Assembly (NCBI GenBank): GCA_039808325.1
Contig: JBDHSU010000061.1
Coordinates: 1-23,001, forward strand
DNA length: 23,001 nucleotides
Direction: 5' to 3'
Source: JAFKKS01 sp039808325
Lineage (GTDB): Bacteria; Pseudomonadota; Alphaproteobacteria; Rhizobiales; Xanthobacteraceae
The notes below the pieces were generated by a model. That model worked only from the letters and a program-made list of their open reading frames with translations. It was not told the origin of the DNA and did not search any database. Below, in pieces: positions 8,207 to 15,325 of this stretch. Position numbers and translations under genes: made by a program. Positions within the stretch are counted from its first letter, which is position 1; each line of letters starts with the position of its first letter.

Positions 8207-8581
8207 TCAGCGGATCGGATCGGCGCTCGAGGCGATCATGACCTTGCCGGCGGGCACCTTGGTGCGGCGCTCGATCTTGATCGTACGCACCGGCTTGACC
8301 GGCACGCCTTCGTCGGAGACGAGGCATTCGTCGGCGATGTACGGCCAGTGCTCGTGCACGCAGTCGCTGCTCGGAACGAACGTCCTCGTCGCGGCGTGAC
8401 CGGCGTTGACGATCTCCGTTGCCGGTGCATAGGCGGTGAAGGTCTGGTCGGGCGCGGGGAAGCGTTCGGCAACATTTGTGGCGGCGTCGTTCGATGTGCG
8501 GGCGCTCAGCCCGTCGAAGGTCACCACGCCGATGGCGATCAAGGCCGAGAGGGCAATAAGCGGCGAATTGATCTTGAACAT
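8207..8581 (-). CDS. Small exported or membrane-anchored protein of unknown function
   Basis: A 124-residue protein. The start at 8581 (MFKINSPLIALSALIAIGVV) is chosen because GGGAG lies 8 bases upstream and a hydrophobic N-terminal segment follows at once. A longer frame back to 8650 has no such support. After the membrane segment there is a polar region and a Cys pair in SSDCVHEHWPYIADECLVSD, which could form a disulfide in the periplasm. The C-terminal third is basic (VKPVRTIKIERRTKVPAGK). I do not recognise a named domain. It precedes the L,D-transpeptidase on the same strand, so an envelope role is a reasonable guess. Confidence 0.7.
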   Translation of the reverse strand: MFKINSPLIALSALIAIGVVTFDGLSARTSNDAATNVAERFPAPDQTFTAYAPATEIVNAGHAATRTFVPSSDCVHEHWPYIADECLVSDEGVPVKPVRTIKIERRTKVPAGKVMIASSADPIR

Positions 8582-8699
8582 CTGTCGTCTCCCGTGGGCG
8601 CCTCTTGCGAACGAGGCGTTATCGAATTGAGCCCAACGTAGACGCGCCAAGTTTCGCCTTCTTTTCGCCGCAGGCGGAAAAAGGTTTCACGGCAGTTTA

Positions 8700-8736
8700 C
8701 CTTTGTTTCGTCGCGGACCTTGCGACGAAACAAAGG
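8700..8736. repeat. Perfect 15-bp hairpin
   Basis: The arms 8700-8714 (CCTTTGTTTCGTCGC) and 8722-8736 (GCGACGAAACAAAGG) are exact reverse complements around the 7-base loop GGACCTT. There is no T-run on either side. It could be an RNA-stabilising stem, a weak terminator for mbfA, or part of a mosaic repeat. Confidence 0.75.
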
Positions 8737-8797
8737 GCCGTTTTCAGCGTGTTTTTATCGAAGCGGTTAACCGCGCGTTCGCCTTGCGCGCGGCTAG

Positions 8798-8828
8798 ATG
8801 ATTTTGGATCGAATCGATCCAAAATCAT
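8798..8828. repeat. 31-base near-perfect palindrome
   Basis: The arms 8798-8812 (ATGATTTTGGATCGA) and 8814-8828 (TCGATCCAAAATCAT) are exact reverse complements around a single A. With no loop it would extrude as a cruciform or bind a dimeric protein rather than act as an RNA terminator. It resembles a motif I associate with rhizobial intergenic repeats, which is memory and not a search result. Confidence 0.75.
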
Positions 8829-8852
8829 GAACGTGATCGATTCTCATAACTT

Positions 8853-8904
8853 AGAGCAGGATGTGGGCGGAAAACCGCTCCACACTTTTCCTCGTTCCGC
8901 TCTA
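8853..8904. repeat. Palindromic intergenic element, copy B
   Basis: The ends AGAGC (8853-8857) and GCTCT (8899-8903) pair. On the minus strand the element opens with the mbfA TAG stop codon running into TAGAGC, then GAGGAAAAGTG and CGGTTTTCC. This is the same architecture as the copies at 7419-7466 and 17498-17544. Confidence 0.7.
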
Positions 8905-9879
8905 GGCGTTGCCGATGAGAATTCCGGTCGCGAAGACAAGCAGGCCGCCCACGATGACCTGGAAAGCGGCGCGCAGGAATGGCGTGTCCATGTAGCGTGC
9001 GCGGACATAGGAGATGGCGAACAATTCGGCGATGACGACGGCGACGGCGACGCCGGTTGCGATCCCGAAATGCGGAATGAGGTACGGCAGCGTATGGCCG
9101 ATGCCGCCGAGTGTCGTCATCAGGCCGCAGACCAGCCCGCGAATCCACGGATGGCCGCGTCCGGTGAGGCTGCCGTCGTCGGACAGCGCTTCGGCAAAGC
9201 CCATCGAGATTCCCGCGCCCACTGAGGCGGCAAGGCCGACGAGAAACGCCGCCCAGGTGTCCTGCGTTGCGAACGCTGCGGCGAACACCGGTGCCAGGGT
9301 CGAGACGGAGCCATCCATCAGGCCGGCCAGTCCCGGCTGCACGATCTGCAGCACGAACATGCGCCGTGCCGTGTCGCTTTCCTGCTTCTTCGCGTCCGCG
9401 GAGATGTTTTGTTCGAGCCGTGTGGCGAGCGCCTCGTGCTGCGCCTCCACCGCGGCAAGATCACCGAGCAGTTTGCGCACAGCCGGGTCGGTCGAGCGGG
9501 CCGCGGCGTTGATGTAGAAGCGCTGCGCCTCGGCCTCCATCGTCTCCGCCTGCTGGCGCACGGCGGCGATGTCGAAAGATTGCATCATCCAGGCCGGCTT
9601 ACGCTTGATGAAGCCGCGGATGTCCTCACGCCGGATGAGGGGAATGTGGTTGCCGAAACGCTCCTGAAACAGATCGAGAAGGCGCCGGCGATGTTCGTTC
9701 TCCTCGTTGGCCATCTCAACGAAGACCTGGGCCGAGGCCGGATAAGGCTTGCGCAGCCCCTCCGCAAAATCACGGTAGACGCGCGAGTCCTCTTCCTCCG
9801 CCTGGATTGCGAGAGCGAGGACCTCCCGGTCGGTCAGGTCCGCCAGGGATCGCTGATTGGAAAGGGAGAACCACGGCAT
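8902..9879 (-). CDS. mbfA: Membrane-bound ferritin / VIT-family iron exporter MbfA
   Basis: A 325-residue fusion of an N-terminal ferritin-like (rubrerythrin) four-helix domain and a C-terminal VIT1/CCC1-type membrane domain. Ferritin-type metal ligands are visible as EEED (28-31), ANEENEHRR (57-65), ETMEAEAQRFY (112-122) and VEAQHEA (144-150). The membrane part starts near residue 177 with GLAGLMDGSVSTLAPVFAA, a VIT1 hallmark, and has about five hydrophobic segments ending at residue 323. In Agrobacterium and Bradyrhizobium MbfA exports ferrous iron and is repressed by Irr when iron is low. An Irr-type palindrome lies directly upstream here, which supports the call. The start at 9879 has only a weak ribosome-binding site. 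The stop codon lies inside a palindromic element. Confidence 0.92.
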   Translation of the reverse strand: MPWFSLSNQRSLADLTDREVLALAIQAEEEDSRVYRDFAEGLRKPYPASAQVFVEMANEENEHRRRLLDLFQERFGNHIPLIRREDIRGFIKRKPAWMMQSFDIAAVRQQAETMEAEAQRFYINAAARSTDPAVRKLLGDLAAVEAQHEALATRLEQNISADAKKQESDTARRMFVLQIVQPGLAGLMDGSVSTLAPVFAAAFATQDTWAAFLVGLAASVGAGISMGFAEALSDDGSLTGRGHPWIRGLVCGLMTTLGGIGHTLPYLIPHFGIATGVAVAVVIAELFAISYVRARYMDTPFLRAAFQVIVGGLLVFATGILIGNA

Positions 9880-9884
9880 AGGCC

Positions 9885-9919
9885 GATACCAAGTTTAGAA
9901 TTGATCTAAACTTGGTATC
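9885..9919 (-). promoter_or_regulatory. Candidate Irr-binding ICE box in the mbfA promoter
   Basis: The 15-bp arms 9885-9899 and 9905-9919 are exact reverse complements around 5 bases. The core 9894-9910 reads TTTAGAATTGATCTAAA, close to the iron control element bound by Irr in Rhizobiales (TTTAGAA and TTCTAAA half-sites). Its centre is 23 bases from the mbfA start. A -35-like TTGACG (complement of 9935-9940) and a weak -10 TACCAA (complement of 9912-9917) are 17 bases apart, so a bound protein would block the promoter and start site. The palindrome is seen directly; its binding by Irr is inferred. Confidence 0.72.
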
Positions 9920-9943
9920 GCGGCGGTTATTGGCCGTCAATGG

Positions 9944-10669
9944 TTAAGGGCCGCGGCCGTCCGGCGAGAACACATAGCCGGCGCCGCGCACGGTGCGGAT
10001 CACGATCGGATGCGCGGGATCGGATTCGATCTTTCGGCGGATGCGCGTGATGCGGATGTCGATCGCGCGATCGAACGCGTCCGGGTCGCGCGCATTGGCG
10101 AGGTCGAGGAGGCGCTCGCGCGTCAGCACGCGCTTCGGATTGTCCGCGAACGCCTTGAGCAGGCCGTACTCCGACGCGGTGAGCGGATGCTCCACGCCAT
10201 CGTCGTCGCGCAGCACGCGCGCGTCAACGTCGAGCCATTTCGTGCCGAAGCGCACAACCTTGTTCTTCCCGCCGGCGTCGGCCGCGGGCACTGTCGCCTG
10301 GCTGCGCCGCAGCACCGAGCGGATGCGCGCCACGAGCTCGCGCAGCTCGCAGGGCTTGGCGATGTAGTCGTCGGCGCCGAGTTCCAGGCCGACGACGCGG
10401 TCGATCGCGCTCGCCGTCGCCGTGAGCATGATGACGGGAACGTTGGAGCGCGACTTGAGGTCGCGGATGATGGAGAGCCCATCCTCCTCCGGCATGTTGA
10501 GATCGAGGATGATGAGGTCCGGCTTCTCCTTGTCGAACGCCGCGCGCAGGCTCGCGCCGCCGTCGCACAGCGTCGCCTTGAAGCCGTGCATCTTGAGATA
10601 GTCGCCGACCATGTCGCGGGTCGAGGCCTCGTCGTCGACCACCATGATATGCGGCAATACGCTTGTCAT
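9944..10669 (-). CDS. OmpR/PhoB-family response regulator
   Basis: A 241-residue transcription factor. The receiver domain (about 6-120) has the acidic pair D12/D13, phospho-acceptor D56 in DLIILDLNMPEEDG, the conserved Thr in MLTATAS, and K105 in DYIAKPCE. A winged-helix DNA-binding domain occupies about 140-236, with LTASEYGLLKAFADNPKRVL and the C-terminal TVRGAGYVF signature. It overlaps the upstream kinase gene by four bases (ATGA at 10666-10669), so it is translated in tandem with it and is probably its target. mbfA begins 64 bases downstream on the same strand but has its own candidate promoter. Target genes are unknown. Confidence 0.93.
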   Translation of the reverse strand: MTSVLPHIMVVDDEASTRDMVGDYLKMHGFKATLCDGGASLRAAFDKEKPDLIILDLNMPEEDGLSIIRDLKSRSNVPVIMLTATASAIDRVVGLELGADDYIAKPCELRELVARIRSVLRRSQATVPAADAGGKNKVVRFGTKWLDVDARVLRDDDGVEHPLTASEYGLLKAFADNPKRVLTRERLLDLANARDPDAFDRAIDIRITRIRRKIESDPAHPIVIRTVRGAGYVFSPDGRGP

Positions 10670-12417
10670 GACATGCTCCGTTCAAGCGGCAGCGCAATGG
10701 TGAAGGTCGCTCCCTTGCCGGCCCCGGGGCTGGCGGCGGTGATCTGTCCGCCGTGCAAATCGACGATTCGCTTGACGATGGAAAGACCGAGTCCGGTCGA
10801 ACTCTCGCCCGCCGTCGGCTTGGCGGAGAGCCGCTGAAAGCGGCCGAAAAGGCGCGCCACGTCTTCGGGCGAAAGCCCGGCGCCGGTGTCGCGCACGACG
10901 ATCCGCGCCTCGCCGTTCGCGGGCTCGACGCAGAGCGTCACCGCCCCGCCGGCCGGCGTATATTTGATGGCATTGTTCACCAGATTGTCGATCGCCTCCC
11001 ACAGCCGGTCAGGATCGGCGGCAACGGTTAAAGGTAGCGCTGCGGAAAGCGTCAAACTTTGCCCTTTCTTCACCGCAAGCTCGCGATTCGTCTCCACGAC
11101 GCGGCGCACCATGTCGGTGATGTCGAACGTCTCGCGGCGCAGATTGATGTCGTCGGCGTCGGCCATGGCGTCGGCCAACAAGGTGTCGACCATGCCGATG
11201 AGACGCCGACCGCTTTCCTGGACGTGGGAGATTTGCTCGCGCGCGACGGCGACGTTGAGCGGCGACTGCGACACCATGTCCTTGAGCATCTCGGCCCGTC
11301 CCATGATCACGCTCAGCGGATTCTTGAGGTCGTGGGCGACGGTGCCGAGGATTTCGCTCTTGAAGGCGTTGGTGCGGCGCAGCCGAGCGCCTTGCGCCGC
11401 GAGACGCTCGTTGGCCAGCGTCAGGGCGCGCGTGCGCGCGGCGACGCGCTCCTCCAGCTGGGCGTTGGCGCGCTGCAACTCCTCATAGAGGATGACGTTG
11501 TCGAAGGCGACCGAGAGCTTGCTGCAAAACACTTCGACCAGCGCGCGGTCGGTGTCCGAGAGATGGCGCGCCGCCTCGATCAACACGACGATCTCGCGAC
11601 CGCTCGCGGTGTTGATGTAGAGCACCGTGCGGCGCGCGTGGAATTCGTGGCGCCGGCGCGAGAAGGCGTCGTCGACCATCGTGTGCAAGTCGTCGTCGAG
11701 TCCGCGTTGCCCGATATACTGCTGATAGCAGCCCGACCCGGCGAGAACCGAAAAACTCTGGTCGGGGCCGCCGGCGCTCTCGCGCAGCACCAGGATCCCC
11801 GCGCAGTCGACGTTGAGCAGCGAGGCGATCTGCGTCAGCACGCCCTCGGCCAGGCGTTGCATCGATTTGAAATCGAACAAGGTCGAGGCGGCGTCGATGA
11901 TGATCTCGAGGCCGCGGCGCGTCTCGACCAGGCGCTGCAACTGCTGATAGCTGCGCAGCGCCGCCGTCAGCGTGGTGAAGAGCTTGTCGGCCGTGAGTTC
12001 CGTCTTCGCCTTGTAGTCGTTGATGTCGTAATCGATGATGACGCGGCGTTCGGGCGCCTGGCCAGGCTGCCCGGTGCGCAGGATGATGCGCACCGTCTCG
12101 TTCTTGAGCTCGTTGCGAATGTAGTCGACGAGCTCGAGGCCGGCGACGTCGCTTTCCATCACCACGTCGAGCAGAACGACCGCCGTGTCGGGATGCGCCG
12201 CCAGCAAGGTGCGGCCCTCGGCCGCCGAATAAGCGGACAGAATATCCAGCCGCTGGCCGTTGAGCGAATAGTCGTAGAGCGCGAAGCGCGTGCCGTCGTG
12301 CACCGCCTCGTCATCGTCGATGACGATGATCTTCCAGCGGTGCCGGCCTTCATCCGGCGGCAAGGCCGGATCGTCGTCGATGAACGTCACGAGGTCGTTG
12401 TCTTGAGCCATGCTCAC
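10666..12417 (-). CDS. Receiver-DUF3369-histidine kinase hybrid
   Basis: A soluble 583-residue signalling protein. The N-terminal receiver (about 28-150) has D34-D36, phospho-acceptor D84 in VLLDVVMESD, and the DUF3369-type motif ILRTGQPGQAPE followed by DYDINDYKAKTEL. A GAF-like DUF3369 region covers about 155-310, then a coiled coil (about 311-350), HisKA with H362 in VAHDLKNPLSV, and HATPase with NNAIKYTP, DTGAGLSPED and GLGLSIVKR. No membrane segment is seen. The start is GTG at 12417, overlapping the upstream stop codon by four bases (GTGA), or ATG at 12411. The receiver could accept phosphate from the upstream membrane kinase and tune the output of this kinase on the regulator encoded next. 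Confidence 0.9.
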   Translation of the reverse strand: MSMAQDNDLVTFIDDDPALPPDEGRHRWKIIVIDDDEAVHDGTRFALYDYSLNGQRLDILSAYSAAEGRTLLAAHPDTAVVLLDVVMESDVAGLELVDYIRNELKNETVRIILRTGQPGQAPERRVIIDYDINDYKAKTELTADKLFTTLTAALRSYQQLQRLVETRRGLEIIIDAASTLFDFKSMQRLAEGVLTQIASLLNVDCAGILVLRESAGGPDQSFSVLAGSGCYQQYIGQRGLDDDLHTMVDDAFSRRRHEFHARRTVLYINTASGREIVVLIEAARHLSDTDRALVEVFCSKLSVAFDNVILYEELQRANAQLEERVAARTRALTLANERLAAQGARLRRTNAFKSEILGTVAHDLKNPLSVIMGRAEMLKDMVSQSPLNVAVAREQISHVQESGRRLIGMVDTLLADAMADADDINLRRETFDITDMVRRVVETNRELAVKKGQSLTLSAALPLTVAADPDRLWEAIDNLVNNAIKYTPAGGAVTLCVEPANGEARIVVRDTGAGLSPEDVARLFGRFQRLSAKPTAGESSTGLGLSIVKRIVDLHGGQITAASPGAGKGATFTIALPLERSMS

Positions 12418-14393
12418 CGATCCGTGGCGATGTCCGCATCCGTCGCTGCCGATGGGCTTTCCAGCGGGGCGTTCAGCGGCAGGACGATACGAAACGTGGT
12501 TCCCCGATTTGGCGCGGAGACGAATGAAATACGTCCGCCGAGCCGCCTCGTGACGAGGTTATACACGATGTGAAGGCCAAGGCCCGTGCCGCCGTGGTTG
12601 CGGCGGGTGGTGAAGAACGGGTCGAAGGCGTGCCGCCGGACCTCCTCGGTCATGCCGGCGCCGTCATCGGAAAAGTTGATCTCGACCTGCGGGCCGGTCA
12701 GCCGGCGCGCCTCGATCCGGATGACTCCCTCAAGGCCGCCGGCGAACGCGTGCGTCGTGGCGTTGAGAACGAGGTTGGTGAGGACCTGGCCATAGGCGCC
12801 AGGATAGCCCTCCATGACAATGCCGTCCGGCACGTCGATATTGAGCGTCAGGTGCGCCTTCTTCAGGCCCGCCCGCAGGCTGGAGACGATCTGCTCGGTG
12901 GACTCGCGCAGGTCGAACGGCCGGCGCGTCTCATGGCTGCGATCGACCGCGACCTGCTTGAAGGATCGGATCAGCTCCTCCGCCCGCTCGAGATTGAGCA
13001 CGAGCTGGTTGGACGCGTCGCGGGCGCCGTCGACGAATTCCGTCAGGCGGGCGCGGCGAAGCTGGCCCTCGCCGATCTCGGCGGCAAAGGCTTCGCATCG
13101 CCGCGCCAGGCTCGAGGCGACGGTCAGGCCGATGCCGACCGGATTGTTGACCTCGTGAGCGACGCCGGCGACGAGGCTTCCGAGCGCGGCGAGCTTTTCC
13201 GCCTCGATAAGGCTGCGCTGCGTCTCGCGAAGATCGGAGAGCGCGCTCTCGGCATGCTCCTTCGATGCGCGCAGTTCGATCTCCGCGCGCTGCTTCGCCA
13301 CGGCGTTCTCGCGGAAGACCTCGACGGCCCGCGCCATTTCGCCGATCTCGTCGCGCGCCTTGAGGCCGTGGACGGGCGCCGTGTAATCGCCACCGACGAT
13401 GCGCAGCATCGTGGCGCGCAGATCGCGCAGCGGCGTGCTGATGCTGCCGGCCACCGCGATGCCGATGAAGATCACCAGCAGGAGGAACAAGCCCGCAACC
13501 AATAGGACTTGGAGATAGACCTCGTTCAACGCTTTGCCGAAACGGTCCTTCGCCTGTTGCTCCCGCGCCCGCAGCCGCCGCGACAGGGCATCGATCGCCG
13601 CCGCCGTCGCCTGGTCGTTTTCGACGGCTTGCTTCAGCAGCGCCGCTTGCCTGGTGAATTCGTCCGCCATATGCGCGAGGCCAGCCCGCAGCGCCGCGCC
13701 GCTTTGACGTAAGGCATCGATTTCGGCGCGCTGACGATCGTTCCCGGCGAGATTTGAAAGCGCCGACAGGCTGTGGCCGATGGCATCGGCATTTGCGACG
13801 GCGTCGTCGAAGCGTGCCGGCGACGGCGCGAAAGAGTAGGCGTTTGCCGCGAGCAGGAACGCGGAGAGCGCCTCACGCGATTTGCGCAGCGGGGCCGCGA
13901 TCGCCGTATCCTGCGCCGGTAAGCCGTTCTCGACGGCGGCGTAAAGACCTGGCATCGCTTTCGCCGGCGTCAGGATCTCCTGCTCGTAGGTTCGCGCGAC
14001 AGCCTCGCGCGCGGCGCGCAGCGCGTCGAAACCGTTGACGAGGCGGTCGGTTGCCGTCGCCAGGGTCGTGACCGCGTCGGCCAAAGCCGGATCGGCGGCG
14101 GCCTGCTTGTGCAGCCCGTCGAGAAGGGCGGCACGTTGGCGTGCGATCTCATCGCGCAATTGCGGCTGCGGCTGCGGCTGCGGCTGACTGGCGGAGCGTA
14201 GCAGCAAGCCTTGAAGCCGCACCATCTCGCTTTCCGGCGAATCGAGCGCTTGGCCGGATTCGTGGGGCTGCTGCAGCGTGCCCCACGCGCTGGACAGGCT
14301 GCGCGCGCCGTCCCAGATCAGCGCGGCAAGAAGCAGCACGACCGCCGTATTGAGCCCGGCGATGGCGAAGATGCGCCAGCGGATGGGCAGCAT
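12414..14393 (-). CDS. Membrane sensor histidine kinase with HAMP domain
   Basis: The most likely start is the ATG at 14393 (MLPIRWRIFAIAG), giving 659 residues; an open frame reaches a GTG at 14591, but those 66 residues are Pro/Ala/Arg-rich and lack support. TM1 is about 7-27. A helical periplasmic sensor region of about 265 residues carries a Gln-Pro repeat at 70-78. TM2 is about 294-316, followed by HAMP to about 370 and a coiled coil. HisKA has H413 in VAGVAHEVNNPVG and HATPase has NLVLNATTHAF, DDGAGMTEE and GGTGLGLHIV. The ligand is unknown. It is the first gene of a three-gene signalling operon with overlapping or abutting junctions. Confidence 0.88.
   Translation of the reverse strand: MLPIRWRIFAIAGLNTAVVLLLAALIWDGARSLSSAWGTLQQPHESGQALDSPESEMVRLQGLLLRSASQPQPQPQPQLRDEIARQRAALLDGLHKQAAADPALADAVTTLATATDRLVNGFDALRAAREAVARTYEQEILTPAKAMPGLYAAVENGLPAQDTAIAAPLRKSREALSAFLLAANAYSFAPSPARFDDAVANADAIGHSLSALSNLAGNDRQRAEIDALRQSGAALRAGLAHMADEFTRQAALLKQAVENDQATAAAIDALSRRLRAREQQAKDRFGKALNEVYLQVLLVAGLFLLLVIFIGIAVAGSISTPLRDLRATMLRIVGGDYTAPVHGLKARDEIGEMARAVEVFRENAVAKQRAEIELRASKEHAESALSDLRETQRSLIEAEKLAALGSLVAGVAHEVNNPVGIGLTVASSLARRCEAFAAEIGEGQLRRARLTEFVDGARDASNQLVLNLERAEELIRSFKQVAVDRSHETRRPFDLRESTEQIVSSLRAGLKKAHLTLNIDVPDGIVMEGYPGAYGQVLTNLVLNATTHAFAGGLEGVIRIEARRLTGPQVEINFSDDGAGMTEEVRRHAFDPFFTTRRNHGGTGLGLHIVYNLVTRRLGGRISFVSAPNRGTTFRIVLPLNAPLESPSAATDADIATDR
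14162..14185 (-). repeat. Four tandem copies of a hexanucleotide within the sensor kinase
   Basis: The plus strand reads GCGGCT four times in a row, coding on the minus strand for a Gln-Pro repeat in the periplasmic sensor domain. The unit is six bases, so gain or loss of copies would lengthen or shorten the protein by two residues without a frameshift. Confidence 0.85.
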
Positions 14394-14801
14394 ACGGATC
14401 CGCTGCTCGACGCGAACGCCGAAGCCTGCCGGCCTTGCAGCGGCCACGGTCGAGGGGCTTTCGCGTTGGCCAAGAGCCGCCACGCCGGGGGACCTATTGC
14501 GATCTTTTGTCGGAGCTGAGAGAGCCCCGGACGCCCATGCCGGCGGGCGGCGCAGCCAGGCGGAGTTCGGTGCGAAGAGGGGCGACGGCACGTCCGGATG
14601 GCCGCGGCATCGCAGTCAACATCGTGTGTTCCCTCGCGCGAATGATCGATAATTCCCTACATCAACAGGGCCGGCCCGGCCAGCGGCCGGTCCGCCGGGC
14701 ATTGTCGCGGGGGCGTAGTGCCGCGTGCTTATGCTGTATATCTAAGGACTTAGAGAGGATTCCCAAAAACCGACGGTCTGTATCGGAGGGTTATTTCGAC
14801 C
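14394..14801. other. Divergent intergenic region between sensor kinase and TerB-like gene
   Basis: If the kinase starts at 14393, this 408-base stretch has no supported gene. Its left half is open in the kinase frame back to a GTG at 14591 and could be an N-terminal extension. Around 14669-14700 lies a very GC-rich self-complementary run (CCGGCC-AGC-GGCCGG and nearby copies). The last 20 bases hold GGAGG at 14785-14789, 12 bases before the TerB-like ATG, a slightly long spacing. No promoter could be assigned with confidence. Confidence 0.5.
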
Positions 14802-15275
14802 ATGCTTGAATCCTTGCGGAAGCTTTTCAGCGACCTGAGCGGCGGCGAGAGTGGCCGGACATTCGACGAAGGGGATTATCGCGTCGCCGTCGCCGCGCTG
14901 CTCGTTCATATCGTCGGCATCGACGGCGCGGTCACGGAGGCGGAGCGGACGCGACTTCACGCGATTTTGAAATCCCGCTTCGATCTCGACGAAGCGCGGA
15001 CGGCCGCGCTGGTCGAGGAAGCCACGCAAGCCGAAGGCGAGGCGGTGGATCTCTATCACTTCACCCGGTTGATCAACCGATCGTTGGACGAGGAAGGGAA
15101 GAAGCGCATCATCGAAATGATGTGGGAAATGATCTACGCAGATCACCACGTTAACGAATTCGAGGATAACGTGGTGTGGCGCGTTGCCGATTTGCTCGGC
15201 GTGTCGTCGCGCGAGCGTATCGGACTGCGCCAGCAGGTCGAGGCGGCGCAGACGAAAGTGGAGACGACCGACTAG
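14802..15275 (+). CDS. TerB-like (tellurite-resistance protein B family) protein
   Basis: A 157-residue, mainly helical acidic cytosolic protein with two similar helical halves. The first contains AALLVHIVGIDGAVTEAERTRL (about 31-52); the second contains MIYADHHVNEFEDNVVWRVADLLGV (about 109-133). The pattern of a hydrophobic helix, then D-G/H, then an acidic E-x-E segment is the TerB/TerB_C-like signature, in which acidic residues may bind metal. Stand-alone TerB-like proteins are common in Rhizobiales and their function is mostly unknown; no other ter genes are nearby, so tellurite resistance should not be assumed. The ATG at 14802 gives the natural N-terminus MLESLRKLFSDL. Confidence 0.82.
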   Translation: MLESLRKLFSDLSGGESGRTFDEGDYRVAVAALLVHIVGIDGAVTEAERTRLHAILKSRFDLDEARTAALVEEATQAEGEAVDLYHFTRLINRSLDEEGKKRIIEMMWEMIYADHHVNEFEDNVVWRVADLLGVSSRERIGLRQQVEAAQTKVETTD

Positions 15276-15288
15276 CCATAAGTCGGTC
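15266..15288 (+). other. Hairpin at the 3' end of the TerB-like gene
   Basis: GACCGACT (15266-15273) and AGTCGGTC (15281-15288) form a perfect 8-bp stem around 7 bases and include the stop codon. Only a broken T-rich tail (TTCGGTTCT) follows, so it is at best a weak terminator between this gene and the downstream SDR gene 50 bases away. Confidence 0.45.
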
Positions 15289-15325
15289 TTCGGTTCTCGG
15301 CCGTTGAGGCGGGCGCAAATCGCAC

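Larger units (their letters stand above)
8582..8901. other. 320-base intergenic region packed with palindromes
   Basis: I see no coding sequence here. From left to right it holds the leader of the small exported protein gene with a 6-bp hairpin (8600-8619), a perfect 15-bp hairpin (8700-8736), a 12-base palindrome GCGGTTAACCGC (8763-8774), a 31-base palindrome (8798-8828), and most of copy B of the dispersed element (8853-8904). The region separates the mbfA stop codon from the promoter of the exported protein gene, both on the minus strand. Confidence 0.7.

Noticed and set aside
14394..14591. 66-residue N-terminal extension of the sensor kinase from a GTG
   Set aside because: No Shine-Dalgarno and Pro/Ala/Arg-rich composition; the ATG at 14393 directly precedes the first membrane helix. 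It cannot be excluded.
14802..15275. Tellurite-resistance island
   Set aside because: Only a lone TerB-like domain is present, with no terA, terC, terD or terZ; such single genes are common and not evidence of a resistance cluster.
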